Source: Artocarpus heterophyllus (Eukaryota > Streptophyta > Magnoliopsida > Rosales > Moraceae). From it: 64,000 nt of DNA. The position numbers were made by a program, and so were the translations under genes. Below, piece after piece: positions 1-12,140 of the stretch (positions are counted from its first letter, which is position 1; every line of letters starts with the position of its first letter). The stretch covers positions 15,874,519 through 15,938,518 of the forward strand of contig CM046342.1 in the NCBI GenBank assembly GCA_025403435.1, written 5' to 3'. The notes beneath the pieces are model-generated. The model was not told the origin of the DNA and did no database searches. It worked only from the letters and a program-made list of their open reading frames with translations.

Positions 1-1169
1 TTAAGTTGTCAACAAATAGAATTAAGCCAGCAATGAAATGCTTAAGATTAATAATAAGGGGAAAAAACCAATGTGCATAACACTTATTGGAAACTAAAAT
101 AATTTTTACTGGTTTTTATCTGTAGACTGCAAATTTGGGTGTGAAGTTAAAGCACAAGACAGGTTGAGGACCTTATCAAGATGCTTCCTTGCAGAACACA
201 AGAAGAGCTGTACCTCAATAGAGTGAGTGAAAAACCTTGTAAATGCAAGCAGGAGAATAGAGATCGGTCTATAACTAAACAGCAGTCCAAAGTTTTTGTT
301 TAGCAATCCCTGGTTTTTTTTTTTTTTTTTTGAGGGCAGCAATACCATGTTCTTGAGCGACTGTAATAGTAAGCAATTTGGATGTTTTCTTTTGGGAGCT
401 TTTGTTAACCTTAAGGAACAACTGAAATCCTATATGTATTAGAAAAGTCATGATTTGTAGATACTAAACTCTAAACGAGGATTTTTTTTAAGAGTCAGGT
501 TAAAGCAATATGAATTTGTTCTGGTGTCTGACATTATCTACTCCTTGTTCCCCTGTATTTGCAGGTCAAGAGAACTCAACAGGCAAATGTCTATTCAACA
601 TCAAATACAACCTCAACTTCTCTCGTACGTCTTCTAATCGATCTACTTATGGGTTATGTGTATTTTTGTTTCTGTGTTTGTCAAAATAATAATAATAATT
701 ATTATAAATGAATAAATACAACCTCACTTCATACCGATCTTGTTATCACTTGTGAATAGGATCAAATGATATTCTCCCATATATCTCCTTTACTTGTTGT
801 CCTTTCTCAATAACATCTATTAATATCACTAAAATTTTAAAGTACACTGCAATCATTATATTTATATATTTTGGCATAATGCAATACAAAATAATTAATT
901 CCCTAAATGCAATTATTGCTTTTGTTGTCTTCCGAATAGCTGGACGGAAATCGAAATAAACCAATAGTATTTTTCTTTTTTGGTCTTTAGTATTTTATTC
1001 ATTGGCTAATGTTGCCAAATTTGTTTATTCTGTAAACTTTTTCCACTTTAACATGATTTAGCATCCCTTTCTTTTGTTGTTCCTCGATAACCTTATGCTA
1101 TTTGGTGAATGTTGGTCTTTCAATCTCCTCTAATCACTTTTATGACATTGGGATTTTAATGTGTTTCTC

Positions 1170-1321
1170 AGAGATTCGGGAACACTGAGTACTAATCTTG
1201 GAGGATACTTTTATGGTGACAAACTTCTAGTCAAACAGGAGATCCACAGTAGAATTATAGATGTGCTCTATGAAGTTATTAGACAAACTAGGAGAGGCGA
1301 AGATTTTGCTGCAATACAATG
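1170..1321 (+). other. Exon-like segment, unknown protein
   Basis: An open stretch follows a plausible acceptor (TTTCTCAG) and encodes about 49 residues containing GYFYGDKLLVKQEIHSRIID before a TGA stop; a strong donor-like AAGGGTAAGG follows the stop. A second short candidate exon lies upstream at 565-623 (after TTTGCAG, ending before GTACGT). The composition is protein-like, with charged residues and no low complexity, but I do not recognise the family. The frame does not join cleanly to other candidate exons, so this is either the end of a gene extending left of the window or a decayed gene. Confidence is low. Confidence 0.3.
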
Positions 1322-3020
1322 AAGGGTAAGGATTTTGCTAAACCATTGATCTTTACCAACCATTAATTTAGATTAAAATTTTGATCGAAAATATTTCTGT
1401 ATCTACATTGAATTTTGGCGTCATCGATGTGTGAGGTGACCAGGTGTATTGGCTTGCACCTTCATGAAAGGCTGATCCAAAATTGTTGTAAGAAAGGTAT
1501 GCTTCTCAATATTTGTTAAATACAGGAGCAATTGCACTCTAATTCATGCATTGCATGTGTAACATGATTAAAAATTTTGCTAGCTAATTAGTTTTAACAT
1601 TTGTATAGTGTTCCCAAAATAACGTGGGAGTTTCAAGCGCCACTAATACATATGGGAGATAATCTAACACAAGCAAAATTCCAATTTCACCACATGTACG
1701 TGTCTCTTTTTTATATTTATCTATAAATCTTCTTTTCACATACTTTTATGTAACTTCGTTTACTTCTCGTCTGTGGAATTCTGAAATTACAGAGTATATT
1801 GTTCATATTCATGAGAAGTGTGGACCTAGTGGGGACATTTTGAACAAGGATTACTCAAGATGATAGTTGGTAATTTTTTATTTCAAATATATATAATTGT
1901 TACTTTTCTATATTGTAAGAACTACTAATGCACTTTGAGTATTTTTTGTGAGGATGTAGATGAACTACGAGTGGCTTGATCCCTTAATAGGGTACGTAGG
2001 CAGCCTAGCTTCAGCTGGTCCAGCCACAAAAATATAATACAACTTTTTTTTTTTTAAATTAAATAGTTTACTCTTGTCAAAAAATTAATCCCTTTGGAGT
2101 TGATATATTCATATGTATATTGTGCAGAATAACATTGTTCCATTTCTTGTACTGCTAAATGTGGACATTGAATTGGCAACCTGTAGAGAGAAGAAAAGAA
2201 AACATATTAGACAGCCAAATTTTAAAAAATAGAAAGAACCAAACGACCTTTCATTAGCATGCAGTTGCTCTGTTGAACAATGATGACAAGGGCTATGTTT
2301 GCATTTACACGAGAACTATGTAACTGTAGTCTTTGGACTATATAACTGAAGGCATTTTAGCAAAAAGCTGAGTTAATTGTGCTAATTGATGAATAGGTTT
2401 TCAGCTTCATGAAAAAATCAATTGAGATATCATTTATGACCATTTCCGGTAACTTCTGTTCTACATGTTCGTTTTTGTACATTAGAACTACAATATGTGC
2501 ATTCATGTTTGCACTTCCAGGATCACCGTGAACGCTCATTTTGGGGTTACTATTAGTAAAACAAAGTCCATAATCACGAAAATGAGTGAGCTATACTACC
2601 TATTCTCCGTTCATTCTTTCATATACTTCATTTTGAGGTTGTGTTTCCACTGTTTTGATTATTCTTTACATTTGCTTTATTAAACTCCATGGTTGCTTAG
2701 TCATTATTGCAAGTGCGACACCATTTTCATGTAGTAGAACACTACTTCAAACATGGCAAAGCTTCTATTGCTGACTTTTATTTTTCTTTTGTTGGCAGTC
2801 GTTTTAAATCTCTATATAGTCTTTCGATTGATTTTGGTTTACTGTTATACACATTGTGACTCTAACTAGGCTTGCTTGTTTTACTCTTCACTCAACGTCA
2901 TCCCTATTTGATATTTTCAAAGAAATTGATTGTTTCCTTTGTCAAAGTGAAATTTTATTATTTTCCCATTGTAAAAGTTAATTTTGTACTATTCTCAATC
3001 TGTTAGTCAGGATTCTTAGG
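1322..3020. other. AT-rich non-coding stretch
   Basis: I see no confident gene here. Short exon-like reads occur near 1445-1498 and 1790-1860 on the plus strand, but they end in stops and do not assemble. A motif near 1970-2010 resembling repeat-derived plant sequence is too short to classify. Confidence 0.4.
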
Positions 3021-3098
3021 TACCTAGCTACATAGCCGATCAACCAAACCTCCCTGAGTTGGCTCGACTTTCCAATATACGTGAGGAACTTGGACACG
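3021..3098 (+). other. Exon-like segment, unknown protein
   Basis: A 78-bp open segment lies between an acceptor-like GATTCTTAG and a donor-like GTAAAT. It reads as 26 residues including DQPNLPELARLSNIREELGH. The reading looks protein-coding and the flanks match splice consensus, but I do not recognise the family and cannot join it in frame to the 1170-1321 segment. It could be part of the same decayed plus-strand gene. Confidence 0.25.
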
Positions 3099-4596
3099 TA
3101 AATATTGTCACTTTAATGCTTATTAAATTTGAGGTCCAACTTTTGCAATTTATTAATTTTAATCAAGCAAAGTGAGTTTTGTAGGCCTGTTATGAAAGAT
3201 AAAAGAGTTTTTGTATGGAGAGCTTTTCCTGATAGATGCTAAACCACTTTGGGAAGTGGTAGAGCTGTTTGTTTTGCCTCTTCTTTTTTTCTTATGCCGT
3301 GCTTCTAGAAGGGTTTGTGATTGTTGTCTCACATGTTGCAGCAGCAACTTCTGGACAAAAAATTGTAAGGCCCATTAAGAAGTCTTCACAAATTTCATGA
3401 GACAAGGCAATTCTGCCAAGGGTGCTCCTGGTTTTTCATGATGTGGATGTACTTTTTGAACGTACCGTGATTTTTCAATTCGCAGCTGTGGTATGTGTTG
3501 CATGCGGCTCTGGGCATTCATGCTACTGTCGATCAATGGTCATCATCTATGCCAAGTTGTGTCTTGGAGATTGTTCACCTTAATCACTCTTTTATGCTGA
3601 TTTATAGGTTCCAAGATTCTAGGTGAAGATCCTCAAGATTCACTTTTGCTCCAGTTGAAGGCCAAGATGGATCATGCACTCTTTTTCCCTCGTTCAGGTT
3701 TTTCCCATTGGGTTTTACTGGAAGAGGGTTTTAATGAGGCCTTTCTTAATTATTGTTAAAGAGAGAAGATCCTTTTAATTTTGGGAGTTCAGTTATCATT
3801 GTAAACTTTGTTTTCCTCTTTTCAGGTTGTTTTTGTTGTTTTTGTTGTTTGACTTACATTTAACAAGGTCCTATGGGAACATCCAGTTTTGTGTGGTCTT
3901 TGGGCTAATGAAAGATTTATTTTCAAAGAGAGCTCCTCATTAACAAAAACTTGCATCAGTTTTTTCTTTTTTCCATGATTCCTTCATTTATGGCCTCAGG
4001 TTTGTTACATTCTTTTGTTTTGTTTCAAGATCTATTTAAGTAATTATTTTACCTCCTTGAGTAGGCATCAACTGTAAAAATATAATAGATCCCGCCATCC
4101 CTCTATTAGTAAATTTATTATTATTTTTCTTTTTACTTGTTTTCTGACTCTCCATTGTTTCCTTATTTGTGAGGTTGACCTTAAGTTTGAAATGAGCTTC
4201 AGAATTGTATCTACTCTGCTACTTCTGTATTTGTTATCCTGCTGGTGTCTTTCATCTTGAATGTTTCTTTTTAAAGCAATTTACAAAGACTTAAAATTTT
4301 CATGTTCTCATCAGAAATGTTAAACCACATTGCATTTTGTATTTACTTTATTCCAATATGAATGTTTAAAATAAAATCAAATATATACACACACGTATAG
4401 GGTCAAGTAGAAAAATGAGACATTCATTTCTGTTTCTTAAAATTAGAGAGATTTTTTTCTCTCAACCTCGTGTTTAATTAAAAATTTTACCCATCACAAA
4501 AGGAGCTTGCCAAAAAAGAATGCACATACGCACGTGTATGTTCTATATCCCATTTAGATCTCCTCACGTTCTTTATACTCATCGATGTGCAAGTTG
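3099..4596. other. Non-coding, nothing recognised
   Basis: This is AT-rich sequence between the plus-strand exon-like segments and the 3' end of the RIN4-like gene. It probably contains the downstream flank of that minus-strand gene. No ORF here looks real. Confidence 0.4.
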
Positions 4597-4849
4597 TCAT
4601 TTTCTGGCCCATGGAAAGCACCAACATCCTTAAGTCAGAGGAAACATCATTAGAAAAACTATCCCAAATAAACAACCATAGCAAATGATCCAAATATGAG
4701 GCTAATCTTCCTAGAACCTACTCAGAAAAACTAAAATGATCAATCTCTTTGACAAGCTCAGTTATTGTTTACACAGAAACAATTTCATATACCTTGGTTT
4801 TCTTCTCATTGCAGGGTTGAGTCTGAAGTTCTGCAAAACGGGCACCTCT

Positions 4850-5648
4850 TGTTAGTAATTATAACATAGAATATGGATAAAGAAATTGCAAACAATATAC
4901 TGCATGAATAAAACAAACAAGTTACAAATTTTTCAAAAATGAAAATAACAAATAGGTATAACAAAACCTTCAACTTCAACTTCAATGGAAGCAACGCAAT
5001 GTGAAAATTAGACGAAAAATGGTCGAGGCACGTGTAGGTCACGCTTTCCTTAAAACAGATTCGTCCCCTCCGGTTGTGCACGAGGATTCTACGGACGTCT
5101 GCCTCCCAGGATACAATGACTACCAACGGAATCTTAAGCACTATTGGATACCGTTTTCGGCAAACTTGAAACTGTTTTTCTTCTATCACCAAAAATGACT
5201 ACAACAAAAACTAGATGGAACTTGAAAAACAAAGGAAAAACTCTATGACTTAGTGAGTGCAAATTCTATGCAATTGTGTATCTATCAAACATGTGGAGGA
5301 GAGTTCATTATATAGGCTTAGAAAATAGATGTTACAATCCACATTATAATGAGCATTATTCAAAATTTATGTGCATAATGACATTGGTTGCAACCTTCCA
5401 TTTTCCATGATAATGGTGCTCATTATCTCCCATTAAACCATTGGTTGTAACCCTCTATTTTCCATGATAATGGTGCTCATTATCTCCCATTAAACCATTG
5501 GTTGTAACCCTCTATTTTCATGATTATGAAGCTCATAATTACCTATTAATCCATACCTTTGGGTGTTACAACATGGGGTTTATGACCTCCATTAATCTCC
5601 ACCAATGAGCATCAATTTCTCATTCATCCAATTGCCATTTTTCTAACA
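4850..5648 (-). repeat. 3' LTR of the 4.8-12.1 kb copia element
   Basis: This LTR is 799 bp and nearly identical to 11341-12140. A TATA-like CTATATAATG on the minus strand lies at about 5307-5316. A tandem duplication of about 57 bp (CCATGATAATGGTGCTCATT core) spans roughly 5384-5550, with a third degenerate copy. The open frames inside are LTR noise conserved because the two LTRs are recent duplicates. Confidence 0.95.
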
Positions 5649-5660
5649 ATCCCCCACATG
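5649..5660 (-). promoter_or_regulatory. Polypurine tract, second-strand primer
   Basis: On the minus strand ATGTGGGGGAT abuts the TGTTAG start of the 3' LTR. This is the usual position and composition of a copia polypurine tract, which primes plus-strand DNA synthesis. Confidence 0.8.
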
Positions 5661-6240
5661 AATGAAATTGACAAACTACAGAGGAAAAACAATGACACTA
5701 CACGATGATAGAGTTCTACGGTTAATATCTGCATAAGATAGGTAGGCGTTAACCCTTGAACCTTCCCTTGTTGAAAGTATGTTTACTTTACTGGCTGACT
5801 AGTAGACGCGATGTCCTTGAACTGTTCTGCCATTTGTGTAAACGATAACATACCTCACACAGATATTTTCCTGACACAGTTTCAGTTCTCATGGTTATGT
5901 TCATTTTGGCCATGAACATCTCCCTGGTTCTGCAAGAGTTTCTAAAGAATTGAGCCCTAGCAATTCTCCTTTGAAGCGGCCCCACTTCTCTCTCACATAG
6001 GTGATTTCTTACTTAAGAGTAACCCATATTACTTCGCTCGAATTCTCAACGTATTCGACGCATAAGAATCATTAAAAGCAAACTGCTTAACCTTTCCCTA
6101 CGGGTATCACTGTTTTTATTATAGGAATGGGCTGGGGTAACCCCCACAGTGATCTTATTTAGTCTATTCAGTTTAGTTATCCCATTGAACCTAGATCTTG
6201 GGATCTCCAGTCAACAAGGTTGGGTTTCCACTGTTTCAAC

Positions 6241-9200
6241 CTATTCTTTTATGGGCTTAAGTCCCATTCCTCTTGATGTTTTCTCAACTTGATCTCTATT
6301 CAGTCCTTTGGTTAACGGATCCGCAATATTTTCTTTAGACCTTACATAGTCTATTGTCATGACTCCAGTTGAGATTAGTTGTCTAACGGTATTATGTCGA
6401 CGACGTATATGCCTCGACTTACCATTGTACATCACATTCTATGCCCTGCCAATAGCAGACTGATTATCACAATGTATGCATATTGCAGGCATAGGTTTAG
6501 GCCATTCAGGGATATCCTCCAAGAAATTCCTTAGCCATTCAGCTTCTTCACCGCTTTTATCCAAAGCTACAAATTCAGATTCCATAGTAGATCTGGTTAT
6601 TACCGTCTGCTTTGAAGACTTCCATGAAACTACTGCGCCTCCCAAAGTGAATACGTATCCACTTGTAGCTTTAGAATCCTGTATATCAGATATCCAACTT
6701 GCGTCAGAATACCCTTCAAGAACTGCAGGATCTCTTGTATAATGTAGCCCATAACTACGAGTATACCGTAAGTATCTGAGTACTCTAACAATCGCTTTCC
6801 AGTGATCATCTCCTGGATTACTAGTGAATCTACTTAGACTACTTACAGCATAGGCAATATCTGGTCTTGTACAATTCATTAAGTACATTAAACTGCCTAT
6901 CACTCTAGCATATTCTACCTGGGATATACTTTCTCCTCTATTTTTGGACAGATGTTGACTAGTATCAATTGGAGTTCTGGTCACACCAGTGTCATTTTTA
7001 CTAAATTTGTCAAGTATCTTGTCCACATAATGTGACTGGCTCAAGATGAGTCCATCAGGCGACCTTTTGATTTTGATTCCTAAAATCACATCGGCAAGTC
7101 CCATGTCTTTCATGTCAAACCTAGAGTTCAACATATCTTTAGTTGATTTGATCATCCGATCATTGCTACCCACGATTAGCATGTCATCTACATACAGACA
7201 AAGAATAACATATCCATCGTCTGTTCCTTTGACATAAACACACTTGTCACACTCATTAATTTTGAACCCATTTGACATCATAACATTGTCAAATTTCTCA
7301 TGCCATTGCTTTGGTGCTTGTTTAAGCCCATACAAAGACTTCACCAATTTGCAGACTTTCTTTTCTTGTCCTGGAGCAATACAACCTTCTGGTTGTTCCA
7401 TATAAATTTCCTCTTCAAGGTCTCCATTAAGAAAAGTAGTCTTTACATCCATCTGATGTACTTCAAGATTCCGCAAAGCGGCAATCGCTATGATCATTCT
7501 TATGGAGGTTATTCTCGTTACAGGAGAATAAGTATCAAAGTAATCAAGGCCTTCTTTTTGTCTATAACCTTTTATAACAAGTCTAGCCTTATACTTGTCA
7601 ATTGTTCCATCAGCTTTCATTTTACGTTTGAAAATCCATTTAGAACCTAGCGGTTTACTTCCTGGAGGAAGGTCCACTAATTCCCAAGTATGATTCTGCA
7701 TGATGGAATCAATTTCACTCTTTATGGCTTCTTTCCATAAAGGACCCTCCGATGAGCTTACAGCTTCTTTGAAAGTTTGAGGTTCAGCCTCTAGCATGTA
7801 GATCAGAAAGTCAGGTCCAAATGATTTTTCTGTTCGTGCCCTTTTGCTTCGTCTAGGCTCTTCCTCTTCATATTCGGTTTCAACTTCTTGATGATCCTGA
7901 CTATTCTCTTCAATAGTCTTAAACGTTCGTTTAGATGAACTTGGACCATCCTCTTTGGATTTGCAAGGAAATACATGTTCAAAAAATGATGCATTCCTAG
8001 ATTCCATTATCGTGTTCCTGTGAATCTCTGGGTTTTTAGATTCATACACAAGAAACCGATAAGCACTACTGTTGTGGGCATAACCAATGAAGATGCAATC
8101 AACTGTTTTTGGACCTATTCTCATCTTCTTTGGTGTAGGTACCATTACCTTTGCAAGACACCCCCACACTCTCAAGTATTTGTAAGAAGGCTTTCTAGCT
8201 TTCCATAATTCATAAGGGGTCTTGTCTTCTTTCTTTTGGGGTACCTTATTTAAAAGGTAATTAGCCGATAAAATGGCTTCTCCCCACATGTTCTGTGGCA
8301 ATCCAGAACTTATCAGCATCGCATTCATCATATCCTTTAAGGTACGATTTTTGCGCTCAGCCACACCATTTGACTGAGGTGAATAGGGTGGCGTAACCTC
8401 ATGGATAATACCATGTTGTGCACAAAATTCACTAAATGGTTCTACATATTCACCACCACGGTCACTTCTTACCATCTTAATTTTCTTATTAAGTTGGTTT
8501 TCAACTTCTTGCTTATAGAGAGCAAACTTCTCTATAACTTCATCTTTGCTTTTAAGCAAATATACATAGCAATATTTTGTGCTATCATCTATGAATGTAA
8601 CAAAATATTTATTCCCACCTCTAGTTTGAATAAATTTTAAGTCACAAACATCGCTATGTATCAAATCAAGTGGCTCAGTATTTCTATCAATCATTTGGTA
8701 TGAAGATCTCGTTAGTTTTGCCTCTACACATATTTCACATTTGTGTTTGGGATCAATATTAAATGTGGGTATGTGATTCAAGTTAATTAATCTACGTAAA
8801 GTATTATAATTAACATGACCTAGTCTACCATGCCATAAATTAGAAGACTCAAGCATATAAGTGGAAGACTTTTTAATTATATTGATGGAATTGGGCTTAA
8901 CAGCCATTACATTCATTTTCCACATCCCATCTTTCACATAACCCTTTCCCACGTACATTCCATGTTTAGACAAAACCATTTTATCAGCTTCAAAAACCAT
9001 CTTGAAGCCATGTGAACTCAGCAGAGTTCTAGAAATGAGATTCTTTCGAATATCAGGCACATACAACACATTTTGCAGCTTGACTTCCTTGCCTGATGTC
9101 ATTTTTAGAACCACCATCCCTTGGCCCTTGATCTCAGATGTGGCAGAGTTGCCCATATATAGCTTCTCCCCAACTTCTGACAGTACGAGTTCAACAAAAG

Positions 9201-9318
9201 CAGCTCTATCATAGCAGACATGGCGTGTGGCCCCAGTGTCTAGCCACCACTCTTTTGGGTTGGAGTCCACCATGTTGACTTCAGAGACCACGGTAGAGAG
9301 ACTGATGTCTGACACTTC
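6241..9318 (-). pseudogene. Copia pol: protease, integrase, RT, RNase H
   Basis: A 958-codon open stretch (9315-6439), numbered from its upstream end, shows protease DTGA at 26-29, the integrase HHCC zinc region at about 162-196 (HGRLGHVN, then CEIC), catalytic D222, D285 (RSDRGGEY) and E320, RT with YVDD at 708-711, and RNase H residues D871, E912 and D950. TAG at 6439-6441 cuts off the last 65 codons, which continue in the same frame to 6241 and contain the usual NIADPLTKGL tail. TAA at 9319-9321 separates pol from gag. All motifs I can check are intact, so point nonsense changes are the only visible lesions. Confidence 0.95.
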
Positions 9319-9321
9319 TTA

Positions 9322-10266
9322 TGTGATGGTGTCCACCACATTAGCCTCTTTCTTCTTGTTTCTCTTTGGCAGCCTACAATCTGCCGACTTGTGACCCACC
9401 TTGTTACAGTTGAAACATTTTCCTTAGAATTTCTGCTTCTTTGAAATTCCACCCTTAGGCGCCAGCTTGGACCCCGACTTGTTTTTCTTGTTCTTGGAGC
9501 TTTTGTCATGCTCCACCATATTTGCTTTGACAACAGACTTCTTAAAAAGCTTTTTCTCAGATCTTCTATTGTCTTCCTCAATGCGAAGTCGAACAATAAG
9601 ATCTTCAACGCTCATCTCCTTACGCTTGTGCTTCAGATAGTTCTTGAAGTCATTCCACGTCGGGGGTAGCATCTCTATGATTGCAGCTACCTGGAAAGAC
9701 TCACTAATTACCATTCCTTCAGCATGAATTTCATGAATGAGTAATTGCAGTTCTTGTACTTGACTAATTACAGTCTTAGAATCCACCATTCTGTAGTTCA
9801 TGAACCGTCCAACTATGAACTTCTTAGCACCAGCATCTTCTATTTTGTATTTATGGTCCAAAGACTCCCATACTTCTTTGGCCGTTTTTTTCGGACTGTA
9901 CACATTATAAAGTGCATCAGTCAAGCCATTCAGAATATAATTCTTGCACAAGAAGTCAGAATGCTTCCATGCTTCAACAGCAAGCAAGGTCTGAGCATCT
10001 GTTTCATCCTCTCTAACAGTAGGAGGATCCTCTTTCAAGAATCTCGCAAGATTCAGTGTTGTCAAATAGAACAACATCTTTTGTTGCCAAGTTTTAAAAT
10101 TTAGTCCATTAAATTTTTCAGGTTTTTCATTGTGGTTCACAGGAACTGTAACCGACAAAGGTTGCGTCGAGGTTGAAGCATGGACCCTAGGAGATGGCAT
10201 CGGTGTCTCAGAAGTGCTCCCAGTTGGAACATTCTCAGTTGGAACAACATTCATGTTATCACCCAT
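9322..10266 (-). pseudogene. Copia gag with zinc knuckle
   Basis: This encodes the nucleocapsid/capsid-like protein that packages element RNA. The start is taken at MGDNMN (10266); an upstream in-frame Met exists but lacks a leader. The UBN2-type core begins at [15 protein letters not shown] and continues through [19 protein letters not shown] at 9424-9426 interrupts the frame just before the CCHC knuckle CFNCNKVGHKSADC, which remains readable in the same frame. In intact copia elements the knuckle follows directly, so the stop is a nonsense mutation rather than the natural end. Confidence 0.93.
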
Positions 10267-10461
10267 TTCTGAAAATAGAACCAAATATTAGTTTCCTTTA
10301 AAATAAAAGAAACATATTGATAACAACAAAATGTTAAACAATCTGTTATTAACAACAAATCAAAACAAAACAAATTATATAAGATTGCTTATAGAAATCG
10401 TAATATAACTTTATGATATGTATACATGTTTTGAAATAAAACTGTTAGAAACAGTAAACTT

Positions 10462-10492
<31 letters not shown>

Positions 10493-11325
10493 AACCGAAG
10501 TTTGCAAATAAACATTTAAGATGAATTACAAGCTAAATAATAAAAGCCAAAACAAACATATATTAAAGAAAAGGATATGCACCAACGTTAATGTTTCAAA
10601 CAATTTATGCATATTGGACATGCACCAACGTTAATGTATCAAACAATTTATACATATTTTAATCAAAATAGTGCGCACACATACACATGGAAATGAAGCA
10701 ACAATTTACATTAATGAGGAAACAATAACAATACAATGCAACATCTATTTATAATCAACGAAAATGAACGTTTATAATAAATGAGATATTGATATTCATT
10801 TAGTTTGTATGTTTTCTAAACTGATATCAATAAATGAGATAGACAATAAAGTCCATAACAAAATATCATATAATACTCAATCTTTAATATATGAATAACA
10901 TAAAATAAATGTTATAATACGTGAATATAATATGTGAATTTGACTAAACAAATCCCATGCAAACAACTAAAACAAGTTTACTATATGTGACAACATGACA
11001 TACTAAATTAGTATTACAAATAACTAAAACAACCTCAATGTAACAATTCCAAACATTCATAACAAAAGTATACATTTATAACAATAACAAAACCAATATC
11101 AAAAGAAAACCAAACTTATCAAAGTTGAAATGCAATAATGTTCTTACAAACAAATATGCAAGCAAAGAATCTATAAAAAGATGGTTGTACTCAAATTAGC
11201 AGAATATTAAAATCTGACTAGAATAAACAATGGATTTGTAATATATGCTAACAAGCAACCAAAATACAAAAAGAAATTTATACGGTTTATTCCTTCATTC
11301 AGTAACCTGTTCGTCTTCAAAGGAT
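10267..11325 (-). other. 5' leader of the copia element
   Basis: About 1.06 kb of AT-rich sequence between the 5' LTR and gag. It contains an AT dinucleotide microsatellite at about 10467-10493 and two imperfect copies of CACCAACGTTAATGT near 10580 and 10624. No ORF is supported. Confidence 0.7.
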
Positions 11326-11338
11326 AATCTGTTTTAAG
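11326..11338 (-). promoter_or_regulatory. Candidate primer-binding site complementary to the LTR
   Basis: Two bases inside the 5' LTR, where the primer-binding site belongs, the sense strand reads CTTAAAACAGATT. I cannot match it to the initiator-Met site TGGTATCAGAGC or to another plant tRNA 3' end that I can recall. The sense strand of the LTR carries the exact 13-nt complement AATCTGTTTTAAG at 11540-11552 (and 5049-5061 in the other LTR). Confidence 0.5.
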
Positions 11339-11340
11339 AT

Positions 11341-12140
11341 TGTTAGTAATTATAACATAGAATATGGATAAAGGAATTGCAAACAATATATTGCATGAAT
11401 AAAACAAACAAGTTACAAATTTTTCAAAAATGAAAATAACAAATAGGTATAACAAAACCTTCAACTTCAACTTCAATGGAAGCAACGCAACGTGAAAATT
11501 AGACGAAAAATGGTCGAGGCACGTGTAGGTCACGCTTTCCTTAAAACAGATTCGTCCCCTCCGGTTGTGCACGAGGATTCTACGGACGTCTGCCTCCCAG
11601 GATACAACGACTACCAACGGAATCTTAAGCACTATTGGATACCGTTTTCGGCGAACTTGAAACTGTTTTTCTTCTATCACCAAAAATGACTACAACAAAA
11701 ACTAGATGGAACTTGAAAAACAAAGGAAAAACTCTACGACTTAGTGAGTGCAAATTCTATGCAATTGTGTATCTATCAAACATGTGGAGGAGAGTTCATT
11801 ATATAGGCTTAGAAAATAGATGTTACAATCCACATTATAATGAGCATTATTCAAAATTTATGTGCATAATGACATTGGTTGCAACCTTCAATTTTCCATG
11901 ATAATGGTGCTCATTATCTCCCATTAAACCATTGGTTGTAACCCTCCATTTTCCATGATAATGGTGCTCATTATCTCCCATTAAACCATTGGTTGTAACC
12001 CTCTATTTTCCATGATTATGAAGCTCATAGTCACCTATTAATCCATACCTTTGGGTGTTACAACATGGGGTTTATGACCTCTATTAATCTCCACCAATGA
12101 GCATCAATTTCTCATTCATCCAATTGCCATTTTTCTAACA
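11341..12140 (-). repeat. 5' LTR of the 4.8-12.1 kb copia element
   Basis: This LTR is 800 bp. On the minus strand, a TATA-like CTATATAATG near 11798-11807 is the likely core promoter. Differences from the other LTR are almost all transitions. The CCTCT duplication at 12141-12145 marks the insertion edge in the RIN4-like exon. Confidence 0.95.

Larger units (their letters stand above)
4850..12140 (-). mobile_element. Ty1/copia LTR retrotransposon, nearly complete
   Basis: Two LTRs of about 800 bp (4850-5648 and 11341-12140) begin TGTTAG and end CTAACA on the plus strand and differ at about 11 substitutions plus one 1-bp indel, counted by eye. The insertion is flanked by identical CCTCT (4845-4849 and 12141-12145). 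Domain order on the minus strand is gag, zinc knuckle, protease, integrase, RT, RNase H, which is copia order. A polypurine tract precedes the 3' LTR. Three in-frame stop codons interrupt the polyprotein, but no frameshift is evident. About 1.4% LTR divergence implies a recent insertion, on the order of 0.5-1 My at commonly used plant rates (inference). Confidence 0.97.

Noticed and set aside
5001..5198. 65-codon plus-strand ORF repeated identically at 11492
   Set aside because: It lies in both LTRs on the antisense strand; its conservation is explained by recent LTR duplication.
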